DNA of 64,000 nucleotides from Dolomedes plantarius (GCA_907164885.2 OU015498.1:89513149-89577148); one strand, 5' to 3'; shown: positions 34,729-47,665, numbered from the stretch's first letter. Notes: generated by a model from the sequence alone, not told the origin. Numbers and translations: made by a program.

Positions 34729-37261
34729 TTATTACTGGATCTAAATAAAATAATTTGTTGCCTCTTTATAATGATCTGTCACAAGGATATGATAACTCCC
34801 ATACAGAACTTTATTATGTTATAGGTTGCATTTAGGATATCAATTTTTAGTTAAACTATTATTGGTATACGAATTATTGGCTATTTGGTTAACATATAAA
34901 AATGCAGTAGCGCTATGATATCACCTTGCTTACTTAAATCGTTATAATGCGTCCTCGCATGTGATCCCCTATTTTCCATAACAACTAAGTTTATTTTTAT
35001 AAATGGTGACACCTATTCATAAACGCAATTTTTCCTACAGATTCAAGCAATAGCATTTAATACAAAACGTGCATCCTCTTTTTTATGCTGTTTAAATACA
35101 ACACCCTATGACATACACAATAAAAAATAAAAATGAGAACACACATTCACTCAGAAATGGCTTCAAAAGATCACGTTTGTCTAAAAGTTGGTGTCTCTGA
35201 GATATTTTGCCTCAATAGAGTTCATCTCACATTACTCAGAGCAAATACAATGCTACACTAGCGACGACGCTCTCTAGCGTTTTAATAGATCCGTATCCTC
35301 TTGAAACACCGGTGGCTCACCTACGCGCGTATTTCAGGTGAAAAGGTGCGGGGTGTGACGTTCTATTACTTTCTAGGTCAATGGCGTGAGAACTGCTGAG
35401 TTCCGACTTTCTTATTCTACTTTTAATGCGGCATCAGTATGAGTCGTGGGTTGCTTCATCCAGAGTTAATTGTCTAGGGCTTATTAACCAGTCTTTACAT
35501 CAAATAACTTAACATCCAAGACAAGACTTCAGCCCTTTGGGGATAAAAAATTTCCCATGACACTGTAATGAGTTCTAGGTTTGTATTTATTTATACAAAA
35601 TTTGAGAAAATATTGTAATCTTAATGAAATACCTTCCATTAGAAAAATACTCTCTAGAAATTTCACAAAGACAGGAAAATTATTTACATTTGTAGTAATA
35701 ACGGTTTTGATACGTAAATAATTTCTTTTTCTGGTTATGTCAAAAAGACGTCAGTGCTTATGTTAATTAAATAATCAATAATGAAACAGCGACAAGCATG
35801 GATAAGAGAATTCATACTTTCAGCTGAATTTCATACATTCATATGAATGTATGAATTTCATACATTCAATGAATTTCTTCAATGAATTTCATACATTCAG
35901 CTATACTGTAGATATAAATTTAAGGAGACTGATCTTCCTCTAAAAAAGGTATTTTCATTTTTGTGTAAAGTCTTTCTCGTTGTTTTTACACCAAGTGTAA
36001 TCTTTGAAGATTCTAAACGTGTTTGAAAATTATTTCCCTGTTAATCTAAACCAGACGTATAGTAGTTGAAAACAGAGTTTAATCCTGGAATTCAATTTGG
36101 AAGTGCATTTTATAATTTACTTTTGAACGATATTTCGCTGTTTTAGTTTTAATTATCATGATTGTTATGAAAAGCACGATATTTATAAAACTTGGTGATT
36201 CTAAATGTATGAAATTTTATTCAGTTCTTCAAAGTAATAGATGTATCCCCTCCACATTTCACCATATTACTTTAAGCCACTTGTTTTTACGAGTCTTACC
36301 TCAGCACTCGTATTCGCTAACCGAAAGAAACTTGAAGAGAATTTTTGCTTTTACAACAAAAAGCGAAAGCGAAAATAGCTCTATTTTTTTTGCTTACCTG
36401 AAACTTGTCAAGAACAATATATCTGTAAATATCAGATAAAATTCAGAAAAATATGCAATCTTGATAAAAAAGGAACTTCTCGAAGAAAAATTCTTTATAA
36501 TACTTTCGCATTTACTTATTTTTTGTATTTCTAAAATAAAAAAAGTTGACAAAGTATTTTCTCTAGTTTTGGAGTGAAAAAAAATTCCATTATACAATAA
36601 AAGGAAAGTACAAGAATGACTCCCCCCCCTGCATACTAAACTCTGTCAAAAGCAAATTAGTAAATATGTGCTTTTTAAAATATATTTAAGGAGATTAGTC
36701 AATTAATGAACAGCCACTAGAGACAGTTGTAAATGAACGAACCTGTGCGCACGGGGACCTCTTTGTCTAAAACACTCATGAGGGGCGACCTGATAAAGCT
36801 GTAACCAGAATCCTTCATGTCAAATAATAATCAAGTGACAAAATCATCATCAAAATCTGCATCAAGTCACAAGAAAAGAGTGGTAAATGAAAGTGTGTAG
36901 TTCTTAAAGATATAGACATCTGTCATACTTTGCTTGCTCCTTGATCCACTTCTCAACGAATCCCAATTAGGCTTGTCTGTATTGCGTTATGACTAGGAAC
37001 TTAGGCCCGAAGATAGTTTTCAGTATGACCTTCAAAATGTACTTGAGTCCAGTTTGTCTAGTTTTCATACCGTCCAAGTACTGCCAGACCCATGTTGTAC
37101 CGTCTCGACATCGTGGTAGAGTTCTCGATAAGGTAGACGTCCAAAAATGTTATACTTATCGCTCTATAGGTAGTCAATTCTTAGACCTTGAAGGGTAAAT
37201 CACTCACAGAACACTTTCCAATGAAAATGATACCACTTTCCGCTAATAATTTGATTATCAT
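34729..37261. other. Unique stretch, no gene called
   Basis: Includes a lower-AT patch at 35260-35480, a short repeat region around a palindrome at 35830-35855, and a stretch at 36740-37150 with faint transposase-like words on the minus strand (see findings). No gene supported. Confidence 0.4.
35830..35855. repeat. Perfect 26-bp palindrome
   Basis: The half-site ttcatacattcat is followed directly by its reverse complement, centred on CATATG. Further direct copies of tttcatacattca follow at about 35857 and 35888. Confidence 0.9.
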
Positions 37262-37285
37262 CTCCGCTCTCTATAGAGAGCGGAG
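37262..37285. repeat. Perfect 24-bp palindrome
   Basis: The half-site ctccgctctcta is followed by its exact reverse complement, centred on TATA. It would form a strong hairpin in RNA or DNA. It lies 60 bp beyond the donor side of the candidate exon at 37346-37512. Confidence 0.9.
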
Positions 37286-37345
37286 GGAACAGCTCAATTT
37301 TTTGCCTTCTTCCTACTTTTAATAGACTTATGTCAGTATTCTCAC

Positions 37346-37512
37346 CTTTACACCTATAACCAAGCCGGAGTTCTGGAAAATTCGAATCATTTTCCTATTT
37401 ACATCAAGGAGGTTGATGATATTTGCATCTGGGGCACCTCCATTCACACCAGGTTCATAGCAGTATGAAGGACCAATTATTTTCAAATCGTTTATACCAT
37501 TTTTACATTCAA
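37346..37512 (-). CDS. Candidate internal exon of an unknown gene
   Basis: On the minus strand a T-rich stretch ending TTTTTGCAG precedes the exon, and the exon ends TAAAG followed by GTGAGA, a good donor. The 167-bp segment is open in phase, giving a protein with ECKNGINDLKIIGPSYCYE and onward to FQNSGLVIGVK. It is less AT-rich than its neighbours. I do not recognise the family, and no neighbouring exon was identified. A chance match of splice-like signals around a decayed transposon frame remains possible. Confidence 0.3.
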
Positions 37513-37959
37513 CTGCAAAAATTACGTTCAGGGAGTTTGCTTCGCGGCAAAGAAGGTGTAGATGTCTCGCTTGCGTGCTCTGATGACGGCTTAGTGATTG
37601 ACGGTCATGGAAAGTCATTTTTTATTTACAGCGTATGGCAGTATGTAATAGATTAGATGTTTTCGACGAATAACTTTTTTTTTTGCACCACTAGACAAAT
37701 AGTTCAGAGGAATTACTGACCTAAGTTCAGGAATGTGTTACATGGATAAAGCAAACATTTCGTCTGATAAAATTCTTTCTTATTGATAGATTACTTGAAC
37801 CTTTCGATTTATGCTCTAGGATATTCTTAACTTTTAGTTGTCTTTTAGTTCAAATGGTGAAAGGCTTTGTTTTACAGCCCATTTAAGATCAGTAAAACGT
37901 GGATTTATGGAGTTTTGTTTTGAAACAGTAGTACATGTTCACACAAAGCATTTAAAAAA
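37513..37959. other. Unique stretch, no gene seen
   Basis: If the preceding exon is real this would be intron. Nothing else seen. Confidence 0.35.
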
Positions 37960-38110
37960 ATGAAAATGCCCCAAGGTGTAAAATTTCTCTATCTATTACG
38001 GAGTACAATTAAAAAAATCTTTCAATCCAAGTCGGCAATCCTTGGACAAATTTTCTCCATAGGTTAACATTGAGGTGAGTGAATCCAATAGGGTTAGCAC
38101 ACAGCCAGCC
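37960..38110 (-). mobile_element. TTAA family B fragment
   Basis: Matches one arm of family B (ccccaaggtgtaaaatttct... to GCCAGCC) and ends at TTAA 38111-38114. The other arm is missing. Confidence 0.75.
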
Positions 38111-38114
38111 TTAA

Positions 38115-39033
38115 AAACAATCCGGATTCGATGTCTCCAGATCTAGTAGAAGTATTAACTTTAGTAACTTTAAATGAATATTGGATTAAAGTTACTTATC
38201 ATTATTTTTTGATAACAAAATATATTCTAATCGAATTTAGAGTTTCTTAGTAACGGATTTCTCATCAGTTCATGGCAGGGTCTCCTGCATTTCGAGAGAG
38301 ATTTTTAACTGCAATGCACGTGTTTTACAAAAACTTTCAATTTTAATTTGGTGATAAAATAATTTCAAATCTACAGTGATAGACAAGAAGCTTCTTGGTA
38401 TGATGTCTTGTTTTGAAACAAATGACATATTCATCCGTTCTTGCTTCACACACGCATTTTAGAGAATTTTTGTCTAGATAAAACAGTTTGTAAATATTCA
38501 ACTTATAAAATAATATTACCTTGGATGCATTGATTTTTACATTAAGTTTATTGTATTCATTCATCAGTACCTGTAAACGTGATGTTCAGATAACGACAGA
38601 AAATTTCACCTGAATGAAACAACGGGAAACAAAAATTTACAAGTAACTTATTAGCATATGATACAAATCAGATTTTCCGATTTTGTCGTCATTGCTGTTG
38701 AACATTTCTTGGCTTAGATAATTGCAATTTCAAGTTTATGGGGTTCATGTTCTAGTTTTCAGAGGATTATATAACATCTAACCCAAAACACTACCCATTT
38801 TCCATAATAAATCACTTAATGGAAAAGATCATTAATCTGAGCCCAAACAAAATGCAGCGTAATAATTTGAACACCAAAACATTTAAAAAATGACTTAAAT
38901 AAAACTTGGTTTCATGTCGTAAGAGTATTCTTATATAAGGGCTCTATATTTTGCAGCAGCCTTTATGACTGATGTTTTGGCCTTATGTCATACCTTTATG
39001 GAATTCTAACATTGATCAGTGGGCCTAGTACAG
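38115..39033. other. Unique AT-rich stretch, no gene seen
   Basis: No repeat ends or coding frame recognised. Confidence 0.45.
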
Positions 39034-39260
39034 CATTCCAGTGGCTAAAATTCTGGCTCGTAATACTGGAGTTGGTGGGTTCGAATATTGACTCAGCTAA
39101 TAGTTCAGTTTAAAACTAGTGCTATCAAACCAGTCATTTTGATTAGCGTTTACGTTAGATGGAGTGGGATAGACAATGTATTTCGCAAAATTTGGCGATA
39201 AATATCTCAATCTAGCAGCTTCCATCCCTACATACTCCACCAGCGATCCACTGGGAATTA
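39034..39260 (+). repeat. Degenerate tRNA-headed SINE
   Basis: A tRNA-like start with an A-box-like CCAGTGGCTAAAATTCTGGC and B-box-like GGGTTCGAATATTGAC (near 39078) is followed by a body with no match elsewhere in the window. The right edge is a guess. Confidence 0.4.
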
Positions 39261-40978
39261 GAACTTCTTTTTAATATATATTACAGAAATATGAGGGGTT
39301 TTCAGTATAACTTTTGGACGAGTTATTGAAATATGCAACTGGGCCAATTTTGAAATAGCTTTTAAAAGATATTTTATATTTTTTTACCGTGGTTTTAAGA
39401 AGAGTTCAGACTTTAGTTTTTTATTTTTTATTTTTAAATATTTAGTTCTGAAGTATAATGTTCTGAAGATGTGTTAGACTTAATTTTTTTCTCAATAGTT
39501 TTCATTAATTTTTAGCAGAGTTTTTTTTCACAGATTTTTCATTTGAAACAAGTTTTTAGGAGAATTTAGCCTTTGAATTTTATATAGTATTTACTTAACT
39601 TTTATTAAAATATTATACAGAATTTAGACTGAAGGATTTTCTCTATATTTCCTCTAGGATTACGATATTTTAAGAATCGCATATAGAGAATAAGATTGCA
39701 GAAATTTCAATGCATTTATTTCATTATTGATAAAGTTTAGAAATCAATGTCAAAGTTTTTGTGCATTTTCTAAGAATTAAGTAGCAAAAGCTAATCACAT
39801 TATGTATGATTAAAATGGAATAAAGACGAAAAAAATATCTCTACTATATGGAATTGTAATAATTTTTAAAACGGTATCGATTAATTTTAAGAAAAATCTT
39901 TTAATACAAAACTGGCTTGGGTCACATTTGGGTGAGGTTGGAGTGAAGTTGCCAAGCATTTGGCGAACTAGGCGGGAAGTCGCCATAAACGCGTGACTTC
40001 AGGATAATGAACCCCAGCTTTTTTGCATAATTGTCAGTAGCTCTAGTGTTAATGGGAGAAAATATAAATAAGTACGGTGACAGATAAGTTGTCATGACAA
40101 CTTTAGTTCAAGTTTTCAGCTAGGAAGACGAATTATCTGCACAATTACCACGTACTGAGCAGACTAGTAAAGTGAATTGTTTGACTCACGATCTGATTCT
40201 TCTGTAACAATGATAGTGAAGTCACTTTTAGTATGATATAATTTGCTTAGACAGTATAAGGCATGACGTCCTAGTATAGCGTTGTTTTATACCTATTCAT
40301 AACCTAAAAAATAAATCTAATGACACATTATAAAAGAATAAAAAAGTCCGGGGCAGTCGGTATGAGATAGAAGATTATTAAGTGTGAGTTAAAATGTTTT
40401 TACCCTTAGAATCCCAAACTTTTGAAAATTGTTTGTCTTCGAGTTAAAAGAACTTGATTTCAATGCATTTTTAGTATTTAAGACAATCAATAAATGTTTA
40501 ATGTAAATAAAATTTTTTGAAAGCTTTACTTGATTATTTAGCTTTATTAATGATTTTGTTTATTCTTTTCTCCTTTTTGGAAAAAAAGTAGTTGCAAACA
40601 AATAGGACCAATAAGCGAGAAATTGTTAATTTTTTATTCCTCAGTTTTGTTTCAAAGTGGCCTTTGATTTTCAATACGCATTTTTTAACTCAACAATCAG
40701 TTCTTAAACGATTTTAACGCTGGATTGTGTTCGTCCATAACGGTCCGCAGTAAAGCAAAACTTCAGGCGTCTGTCGTCGCGAGTTATAATTTTGGCATCA
40801 CCCCAAGCCCAGTCTGTATCGCTTGGGCAAGCAGTAAACAGTTAAACAGAAAAGTACCAATATAAAAAAAGGAAAGAAAAAAGAGCTAAGCAACGATAAG
40901 TAATCCTACGTTAATAACCTGCGATAGTTTCGTTAGAAGAGACGACCTGAATTTTTTTTTTCTTTTTAGAATTAAATA
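39261..40978. other. Unique AT-rich stretch, no gene seen
   Basis: Ordinary AT-rich sequence. A lower-AT patch at 39910-40010 shows no coding frame. Confidence 0.45.
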
Positions 40979-41266
40979 CCGTATTTTCGGACCATAAGAC
41001 GATAAAACGGCCCTCAAATTTATGGGAGGATTTAAAAAAAATATTTTGTATTCTGTTAGGTGTTTCAAAATATTTTCAATTTCTTACTTAATAACGATAA
41101 AAAATATATAATAAATAATGTATATAAAATGTATATAATAATATATATATAATAAATATAATAAAATATTCGTTATATTTTAATGTTAGTTTCGGACCAT
41201 AAGACGCACCCCAATTTTAAGTCGATTTTTTTATGTATAAAGGTGCGTCTTATGGTAAGAAAAATA
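40979..41266. mobile_element. MITE with CCGTATTTTCGGACCATAAGACG end
   Basis: The left end, CCGTATTTTCGGACCATAAG and onward, reappears inside at 41191-41207. An inverted form (gtgcgtcttatggt) lies at 41243-41256. A TA precedes the left end. The interior has a TA-rich run. The right end is mutated, so the boundary is approximate. Confidence 0.5.
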
Positions 41267-44114
41267 TCTTTATAAAGTGCCCAGAGACGCTGTCAACGTG
41301 GAACTAACTATTTAAAGGAGCTCTATTCTCAGTGTTTAGTCTAGTCTCTGTTGAAGTATACTTTTTCATTTCTCAAGCCTAACGCCCTATAATGCCGCGG
41401 GTAACGATTCAGTTAGATAATAAACATGTAGGAGGGCAAAATGCTAGCCAAAGGAATGAATACAAATGAGCGAATTAGGATGCCATATTCATTCCTTCCC
41501 AGCGAAAGATCTGTGTCGTCCATTGTGAGCTTACACTCATTGACTCAGCTTCATAATTATACTTATTTTATATGGAGAAGACCGATTAATGTCCCAAGGA
41601 AATGATTCGGACAGGGGTGCTTGGAAGTTTTATGTATTCAGGGATCGTTCTTCCTGTCAATTTGTGATCTTAAATAAATGTATTAAGAGCAACAATGGGA
41701 TTAAAATACTGCTGAACTCCGGCAGCTCAAAGGTAGTAGTTTGATTTACATAGGGTACGTATTTTGAGTGTGTTTGAATAGAAGGATTTTGATTATAAAT
41801 AAACCGAAATCTTTCCTAGAGCATGACTCAACGTATTGATTAATTTTATGAATGCTCGTATGGAATTAAGTTATCTGGTTGTTTTAATATCAAGGATAAT
41901 TACCAGAATTCGTAATATATTTGAGCTTTACATCGCAATACATAGTATGCTAACAATTTTTATTACAAACTTTCGAGCTTAAATGCTAAGTTTTAACAGA
42001 ACTTATGAAGAGTTTTCAACTATAAATTGCTTTACTTATAATTGCTTTACTTTAAATTGAAAAAACTAAACAAGATTTCGAATGTGTCTTAATCTATTTA
42101 TTTGAATTACAGTTTGTGGATTAAGTTAGCTTACCTTTCTTCAAGCGTACCTGAGGGATTTACGACAGCTTTTACTGGCAGGATTATTTAAAAAAATCTA
42201 TGTATGCATTAAATTACATATTTTTTATTTTAACGCCATAGAAAACACAAGAAACTATTTTAAAGATTCAACTGTCGAACTGTCAATAATTTGTATAATT
42301 TTTCGGGAATATTCAAATTCTGATATTTGAAAAGGAGAGTTATGTACTACACAGAAAAATCATCTTGTATGATGATGGTACCTTCTTTTTTGTTTAGAAA
42401 ACAAACAAACTTTTAAGCAAATTTTATGAATTTAAATACAGTGATACATAGGACAATGATTAAGTGGAATATGATAACAGCATAAAGTTAAAAAATGTTA
42501 TTACCGGATCGGTATTGCATTGTGATGTCAACTTTTATCAGTTAGCCATACAACTTGGTCAATGGGAATTTTTATATAACACTTCGCTGACATATACTAT
42601 TTATCAAATGATGTCATATATCACCTTCATGCATATATCACAGCTTGCTATGTATGCATAGATTCTATGATTTCACAAATTGATGGTCTTGTTTAAAATT
42701 CCCATAACTAAAGCAAAATCTTCCAAGTAATCGTAAAAAATAATCCTAGAAAACTTTCTTGGTTAACACTATAGCATACAGTTATGGTTCCCATCTTCCT
42801 TTGGCACGGTCCTATATTTTAGGAAACTCTCGACACTGTAATTTTAATAGGACATTAAATGAAACAAAAGTTGCGTAGAACAAAAATTTATTCATATAAA
42901 AACATGTGACACTCGTAAATGAAGCTATTTAAAAGACAAATGAAGCTATTCAAAAGTAATAATTTAGACTACATTATTCTAAAAAAATTCGGTTTAACAT
43001 TAAATAATTTAATTCGCATATCTAGTGCAGCGTCCAGCCTGATGTAATGTTTAGTTTTTGAGAAAAATCCTAGATTCATACAAATGAATGTGTTATTGCA
43101 AATTGTAATAGAGCCCGAATAGCTACTGCCGATTTATCCAGATATCTACAAACTTTATCGCGCCTGAAAATTGCTGCCTGAATTTCTAATTTAAAGAAGC
43201 AACAGACCTAATTTCAATTTAGTTGTCATGATCTAATGTCAGAAATGCTTATTGGCTGAATGTAATAACGTGTTTGTTTTTCATATTTGGAAAATATTCA
43301 TTTAGAGATTCTGATAAGCTGCAGAGAGAATTTTTTTAATAGCCTTCCTGATTTCAAAGACCAAGCCGAAAAAAGTCACAAAATCAGAAAACAGTAAAAA
43401 AATATTTTATTCCACCGTCATATATTTAATTTAATTATAAAGACATCTTATCTAGCGGGAGCCCAGAACTTTTTTTTTACGGAACTCACGAGGGTAAACA
43501 CTAGCCTACAGTGAGGAAGTATGTTTCGATTTCACTGATAAAAGAAGTTATCAGAGAGCATTTAGTAAATGATAGTTATGCTTGTCCTCCAATTTCTTTC
43601 AAGGTTGTTTGGCCCGAATAGAATCCGAAGTGCCCGAGCATGACTCTCACGCATGATGCATCGAGAGAATAACAAGAGATCACGAATATTGTTTCAAATG
43701 GAGAATTGTCTTAAGTAAATGCTGTCCGATATTAATCGAGTAACCAATAGAGCTTCTCTCAGAAGGATTTTAGTGTCTCTTTGGAGCTGTTTTGACACGT
43801 TCCTTCCCCGAGAGGTAAGCGTATATTCTTTATGGTAGATAATTTCTATCTGAATGAAGATACTATTTCGCAGTCACAGAGGGTTATTTTTCATTTTGTA
43901 TTACACATTGTTTAATGAAATAAGAAAAAGAGAGATTTTTTATTTGGACTGTTTTTTTTAAACTTTGAAACATTTATGGCCCCGATGATTGCAGATTGAT
44001 GGCGATTAAAATGGACAGTAATTGGTTGGTTGTTCTTTTGAACACACGAAATTTTCTTCAAGCGTTAAACAGACCGACAGCTATAGTTTAGAGCCAATTA
44101 CAAAAGACTACAAA
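41267..44114. other. Unique stretch, no gene called
   Basis: Mostly AT-rich. A less AT-rich patch at 43590-43830 has no useful open frame; conserved non-coding sequence is possible but unproven. Confidence 0.4.
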
Positions 44115-44478
44115 TGTGTTGTTGTGTTGTGGCTGATGCCCCTTGGCCGACAGTATATTGTCAGTTCAAGTCCATAACGGCTATTGGGCAAAGAGTTGCT
44201 GCTCCGGTTTTGAATAGCACCACAAGGGTTGGAGTCCAACTTGGTTAAAGGACCGGTCCCGTAATTTTGATCCGAGTCAAGTGACGAGACCGGAACACTT
44301 GACCCCGCACCTCCAGAAGTAAATTTGAGAAATTGTAGGATATTTCAGACACGACAGATTTTTCGTGCACCAGCCGTCATTAGTGTACATGGCAGTGGAT
44401 TAGTCAGCGATCGGCATCGAACCAGAGACGGTCAGATCACTGACTCGCTGCCTTTGCCAACCGGGCAACTGCGCCTAG
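44115..44478 (-). repeat. Chimeric SINE (type 1 tail, type 2 head)
   Basis: Positions 44115-44245 match the distal part of type 1 SINEs (gatgccccttggccga... caccacaagggttggagtcc). From about 44250 onwards the sequence matches type 2 (ggtcccgtaattttgatccgagtcaagtgacgagaccgg), ending in a tRNA-like head on the minus strand (GGTTGGCAAAGGCAGCG, GGTTCGATGCC). Confidence 0.65.
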
Positions 44479-45018
44479 TCCATAAAAAGACTACAAATAC
44501 ATATATCAACCACAGGGCTTAAATCTCAAGGCTTTGGTATTAAGGTACCCGTACACCTTTAAAACGGCATTTTCGGTCAAAATATCGTTTTTTGTTTTTT
44601 GCAATAACATTAAAGCCCAATCTTTTATCTTTCAAATTCCGTTTGAATTATGCTTCTATCTTAATTAGAAGCCGAATTACAGCAATTTAAATATTACATG
44701 TCGCAGAATTTTACAACCGGAAGTGTCATTCTGCAAACCGGAAGTAAGCCAAAATGTTTGTTTACATCGTTCTTTTTTTAGATTTAACGCTGAAATTGGG
44801 TTATACGTCAAAGGAAATACTTAAAAATAAAAATCAAGGGATTTATAAATATTTGGAAACATATCTGGCAACATAATTTTCACTCTTGTATTCCTAAACT
44901 TGGCAACAAACTTATATTTCAAAAGCGATTGTTTACATATCTGCAGATTTGCCGCGTTGTTTTTATTGGCTTTTTAAAGTTTTTAAATCTATTTAGTTTT
45001 TACTTTTCTCTGGTAAAA

Positions 45019-46725
45019 ATGGGTAAAAGTATTGGAAGAAGTCGAAAACGCAAGTTTTACGGAAATCGTTTTACAAAAAATGTCAAAAACGATGACGTAG
45101 ATGAGTGTGTACAAAGCACTGCGAGTTGTATAAAGTCTAAAGTTGATACTGTTTTAGACTCGGATAAAACTAATGGAGCGATGTCTGGAAATAGAATTTT
45201 TGATTTAGATATTCTTTCCAGTGTTTTTTCTGAACTCTGCTGCCCAATGTGCTATTCTGAGAAGCTAGTATTTAAAGAAGAAACTAGATATGGATTATGT
45301 TCTCATTTCCTTTTGAGTTGTGAAGGGTGTGAGTTTCAGAAGGGTTTTGCCTCTTCTAAAAAACATGTAAATTTCCCTGAAGTAAATACGAGACTAGTAT
45401 ATGGTATGCGCCAAATAGGTAAAGGATTTTCAGCTGCTTATAAATTATGTGCAACTCTGAATTTACCTAGATTGACCAAAACTGCATATACTTCTCATGA
45501 ACAAAAACTGTTGAAAGTTGTTTCTGAAGTAGCAGAGGACTCTATGAAAAAGGCTGCAACTGACATAGTGAAGAAGCAGGAAAATCTTGGCAAAGAAATT
45601 GTGAAATGTGGAGTTTCAGTGGACGGAACATGGCAGCGGAGAGGCTATACTTCTTTAAACGGATGTGTTGCAGCAATTTCCATCGACAGTGGAAAAGTAT
45701 TGGATCTGGAGGTCATGTCATCATACTGTCCAACATGTAAAAAGCTAGAAAAGATGGCTAAAAACCTGGAATACGAGTCATTGAAAGCTGATCATGTATG
45801 CCAGTGTAACTTTCAAGGCTCAGCGTCAAAAATGGAAATCGTTGGTGCGTCACGTATATTCTCAAGGTCTGAAAACAGACGCCAGCTTCAGTATACTGAA
45901 TATTATGGTGATGGCGATTCCAAAGGATTCATAAGCGTAAAAGACACATACGGTGAAAACAGTGTCACAAAATTTGAATGTATAGGCCATATTCAAAAGC
46001 GTGTTGGGTCCCGCCTGCGAAAATTAAAATCAAAAACCAAGGGTCTGTCTGGAAAAGGGAAACTGACCGATACATTTATAGACAGACTTCAGAACTACTA
46101 TGGAATTGCTATACGTAACAATACTGGTAACCTAAACGCAATGCAGCAAAATGTTATTGCTGCATTATTCCACTGTGCATCCAGTTCACGAAAACATATG
46201 CATGGGCAGTGTCCTCTGGGCAAAGACAGCTGGTGCTTCTTTCAGCGAGCACTGGCATGCGGAACATCTGTTAAAGATAAGTATGCTGGTCTACCAAAAG
46301 AGGTATTGAATGCTGTAAAGCCAGTATACTTAGATTTGTGCTCAAGAGAACTCTTGAGTAAATGTCTCCACGGTAAAACTCAAAATGCAAATGAATGCCT
46401 GAATGGCATAATATGGCAACGATTACCAAAAGAGGTATTTGTTTGTCTGAAAACAATGAAACTTGGAGCATATGATGCAGTACTGCAATTTAATGATGGA
46501 TACAAAGGTTGCCTGAATGTTTTAAATAAGTTGGATATTAGTTATCCAGGATTTTTTACATTGCAAGCCTACAACCATTTAGACAACATTAGAAAAAATG
46601 ATTCCATACGTCATTCTGTTCCTGCGTCAAAGAGACGCAGGAAAATTCTCAGAGCCCTTAGGAAAAAAAAAATAAGTGTTGTAGAAAGCCAAGAGGGAGA
46701 AGTTTATAAATCTGGTGGATTTTAA
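45019..46725 (+). CDS. Transposase of the TTAA element (Mutator-like domain)
   Basis: Catalyses cutting and insertion of the element. The frame is open from 44929 (598 codons), but the first 30 residues are hydrophobic; M31 at 45019, giving the basic MGKSIGRSRKRKF, is the likelier start (568 residues). In 598-residue numbering: a zinc-ribbon-like CCPMC (104-108) with CEGC (131-134); a first acidic residue in SVDGTW (D232); CPTC (267-270); a second in YGDGDSKGF (D328 or D330); the CxxH pair C351/H354 typical of Mutator/Kolobok-type RNase H folds; a late catalytic-type E489 in NANECLNG; and a basic tail (KRRRK, LRKKK). No stops or frameshifts, so it may be functional. The superfamily call rests on the ends plus CxxH; a Mutator-like domain name is also commonly used for such proteins. 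Confidence 0.85.
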   Translation: MGKSIGRSRKRKFYGNRFTKNVKNDDVDECVQSTASCIKSKVDTVLDSDKTNGAMSGNRIFDLDILSSVFSELCCPMCYSEKLVFKEETRYGLCSHFLLSCEGCEFQKGFASSKKHVNFPEVNTRLVYGMRQIGKGFSAAYKLCATLNLPRLTKTAYTSHEQKLLKVVSEVAEDSMKKAATDIVKKQENLGKEIVKCGVSVDGTWQRRGYTSLNGCVAAISIDSGKVLDLEVMSSYCPTCKKLEKMAKNLEYESLKADHVCQCNFQGSASKMEIVGASRIFSRSENRRQLQYTEYYGDGDSKGFISVKDTYGENSVTKFECIGHIQKRVGSRLRKLKSKTKGLSGKGKLTDTFIDRLQNYYGIAIRNNTGNLNAMQQNVIAALFHCASSSRKHMHGQCPLGKDSWCFFQRALACGTSVKDKYAGLPKEVLNAVKPVYLDLCSRELLSKCLHGKTQNANECLNGIIWQRLPKEVFVCLKTMKLGAYDAVLQFNDGYKGCLNVLNKLDISYPGFFTLQAYNHLDNIRKNDSIRHSVPASKRRRKILRALRKKKISVVESQEGEVYKSGGF

Positions 46726-47221
46726 TATGAAAATAATTATTTTTAAAGTAAGAAATGTGTTATAAAGTTATTTTTAGTGTTTTCTCAAAATGAATTTTTT
46801 CATCGTTTCTCTTAACGCAATACATCCTATTATAAAAAGTTACACATAAAATGCCTTAAAATTTTGCATACTTTATTTATATATATTTATAAAGGGAATA
46901 GTGTATGCTCATGATTGCAGATTGATTAGTTTTTTTGTTTACATTGGTATAAATTGCAAGTGACAATGAATTTTAAGTGATTTTTATGAACATCAGTACT
47001 TTAAGTGCTACAAACTTTGAGGTACACATAGTTCAATCTTGAGAGTAGACTATTCCCCACAGACAGTTATTATCTTCATTTGGTTATTTATAAAATGGTA
47101 ATATATTTGTTTGTTTTTGAGTTACCATGCAATGCGGAATGAGTTACCATGCAATGCGGAATGTCAAATTTTGACCAATTTTTTCCAGTTTTTCCTCCTA
47201 AAAAAATTATTTTAAAGAAAA

Positions 47222-47665
47222 GTATGCTGGTCTACCAAAAAAGGTATTGAATGCTATAAAACCAGTATACTTAGATTTGTGCTCAAGAGAACTCTTTAGC
47301 AAGTGTCTCCACGGTAAAACTCAAAATGCAAACGAATGCCTGAATGGCATAATATGACAACAATTACCAAAAGAGATATTTGTTTGTTTGAAAACAATGA
47401 AACTTGGTGCGTATGATGCAGTATTGCAATTTAATGATGGATATAAAGGTTGTCTGAATGTTTTTAACAAGTTGGATATTAGTTATCCAGGATTTTTTAC
47501 ATTGCAAGCCTATAACCATTTAGACAACGTTAGAAAGAATGATTCAATACGTCATTCTGTTCCTGCTTCAAAGAGACGCAGGAAAATTTTCAGAGCACTT
47601 AGGTAAAAAAAAATAAGTGTTGCAGAAAGCCAAGAGGTTGAAGTTTATAAATATGGTGGATTTTA
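47222..47665 (+). pseudogene. Duplicated C-terminal piece of the transposase
   Basis: A copy of 46281-46725, 941 bp downstream and about 95% identical by eye. It lacks the N-terminal part and all acidic residues except the NANECLNG region. A TGG codon is changed to a TGA stop near 47355. A stop also arises in the basic tail near 47604. It cannot make a transposase. The duplicated segment runs on through the 3' untranslated part to about 48135. Confidence 0.9.

Noticed and set aside
34615..34824. Open frame of alternating Ile-Tyr
   Set aside because: Produced by the TA microsatellite.
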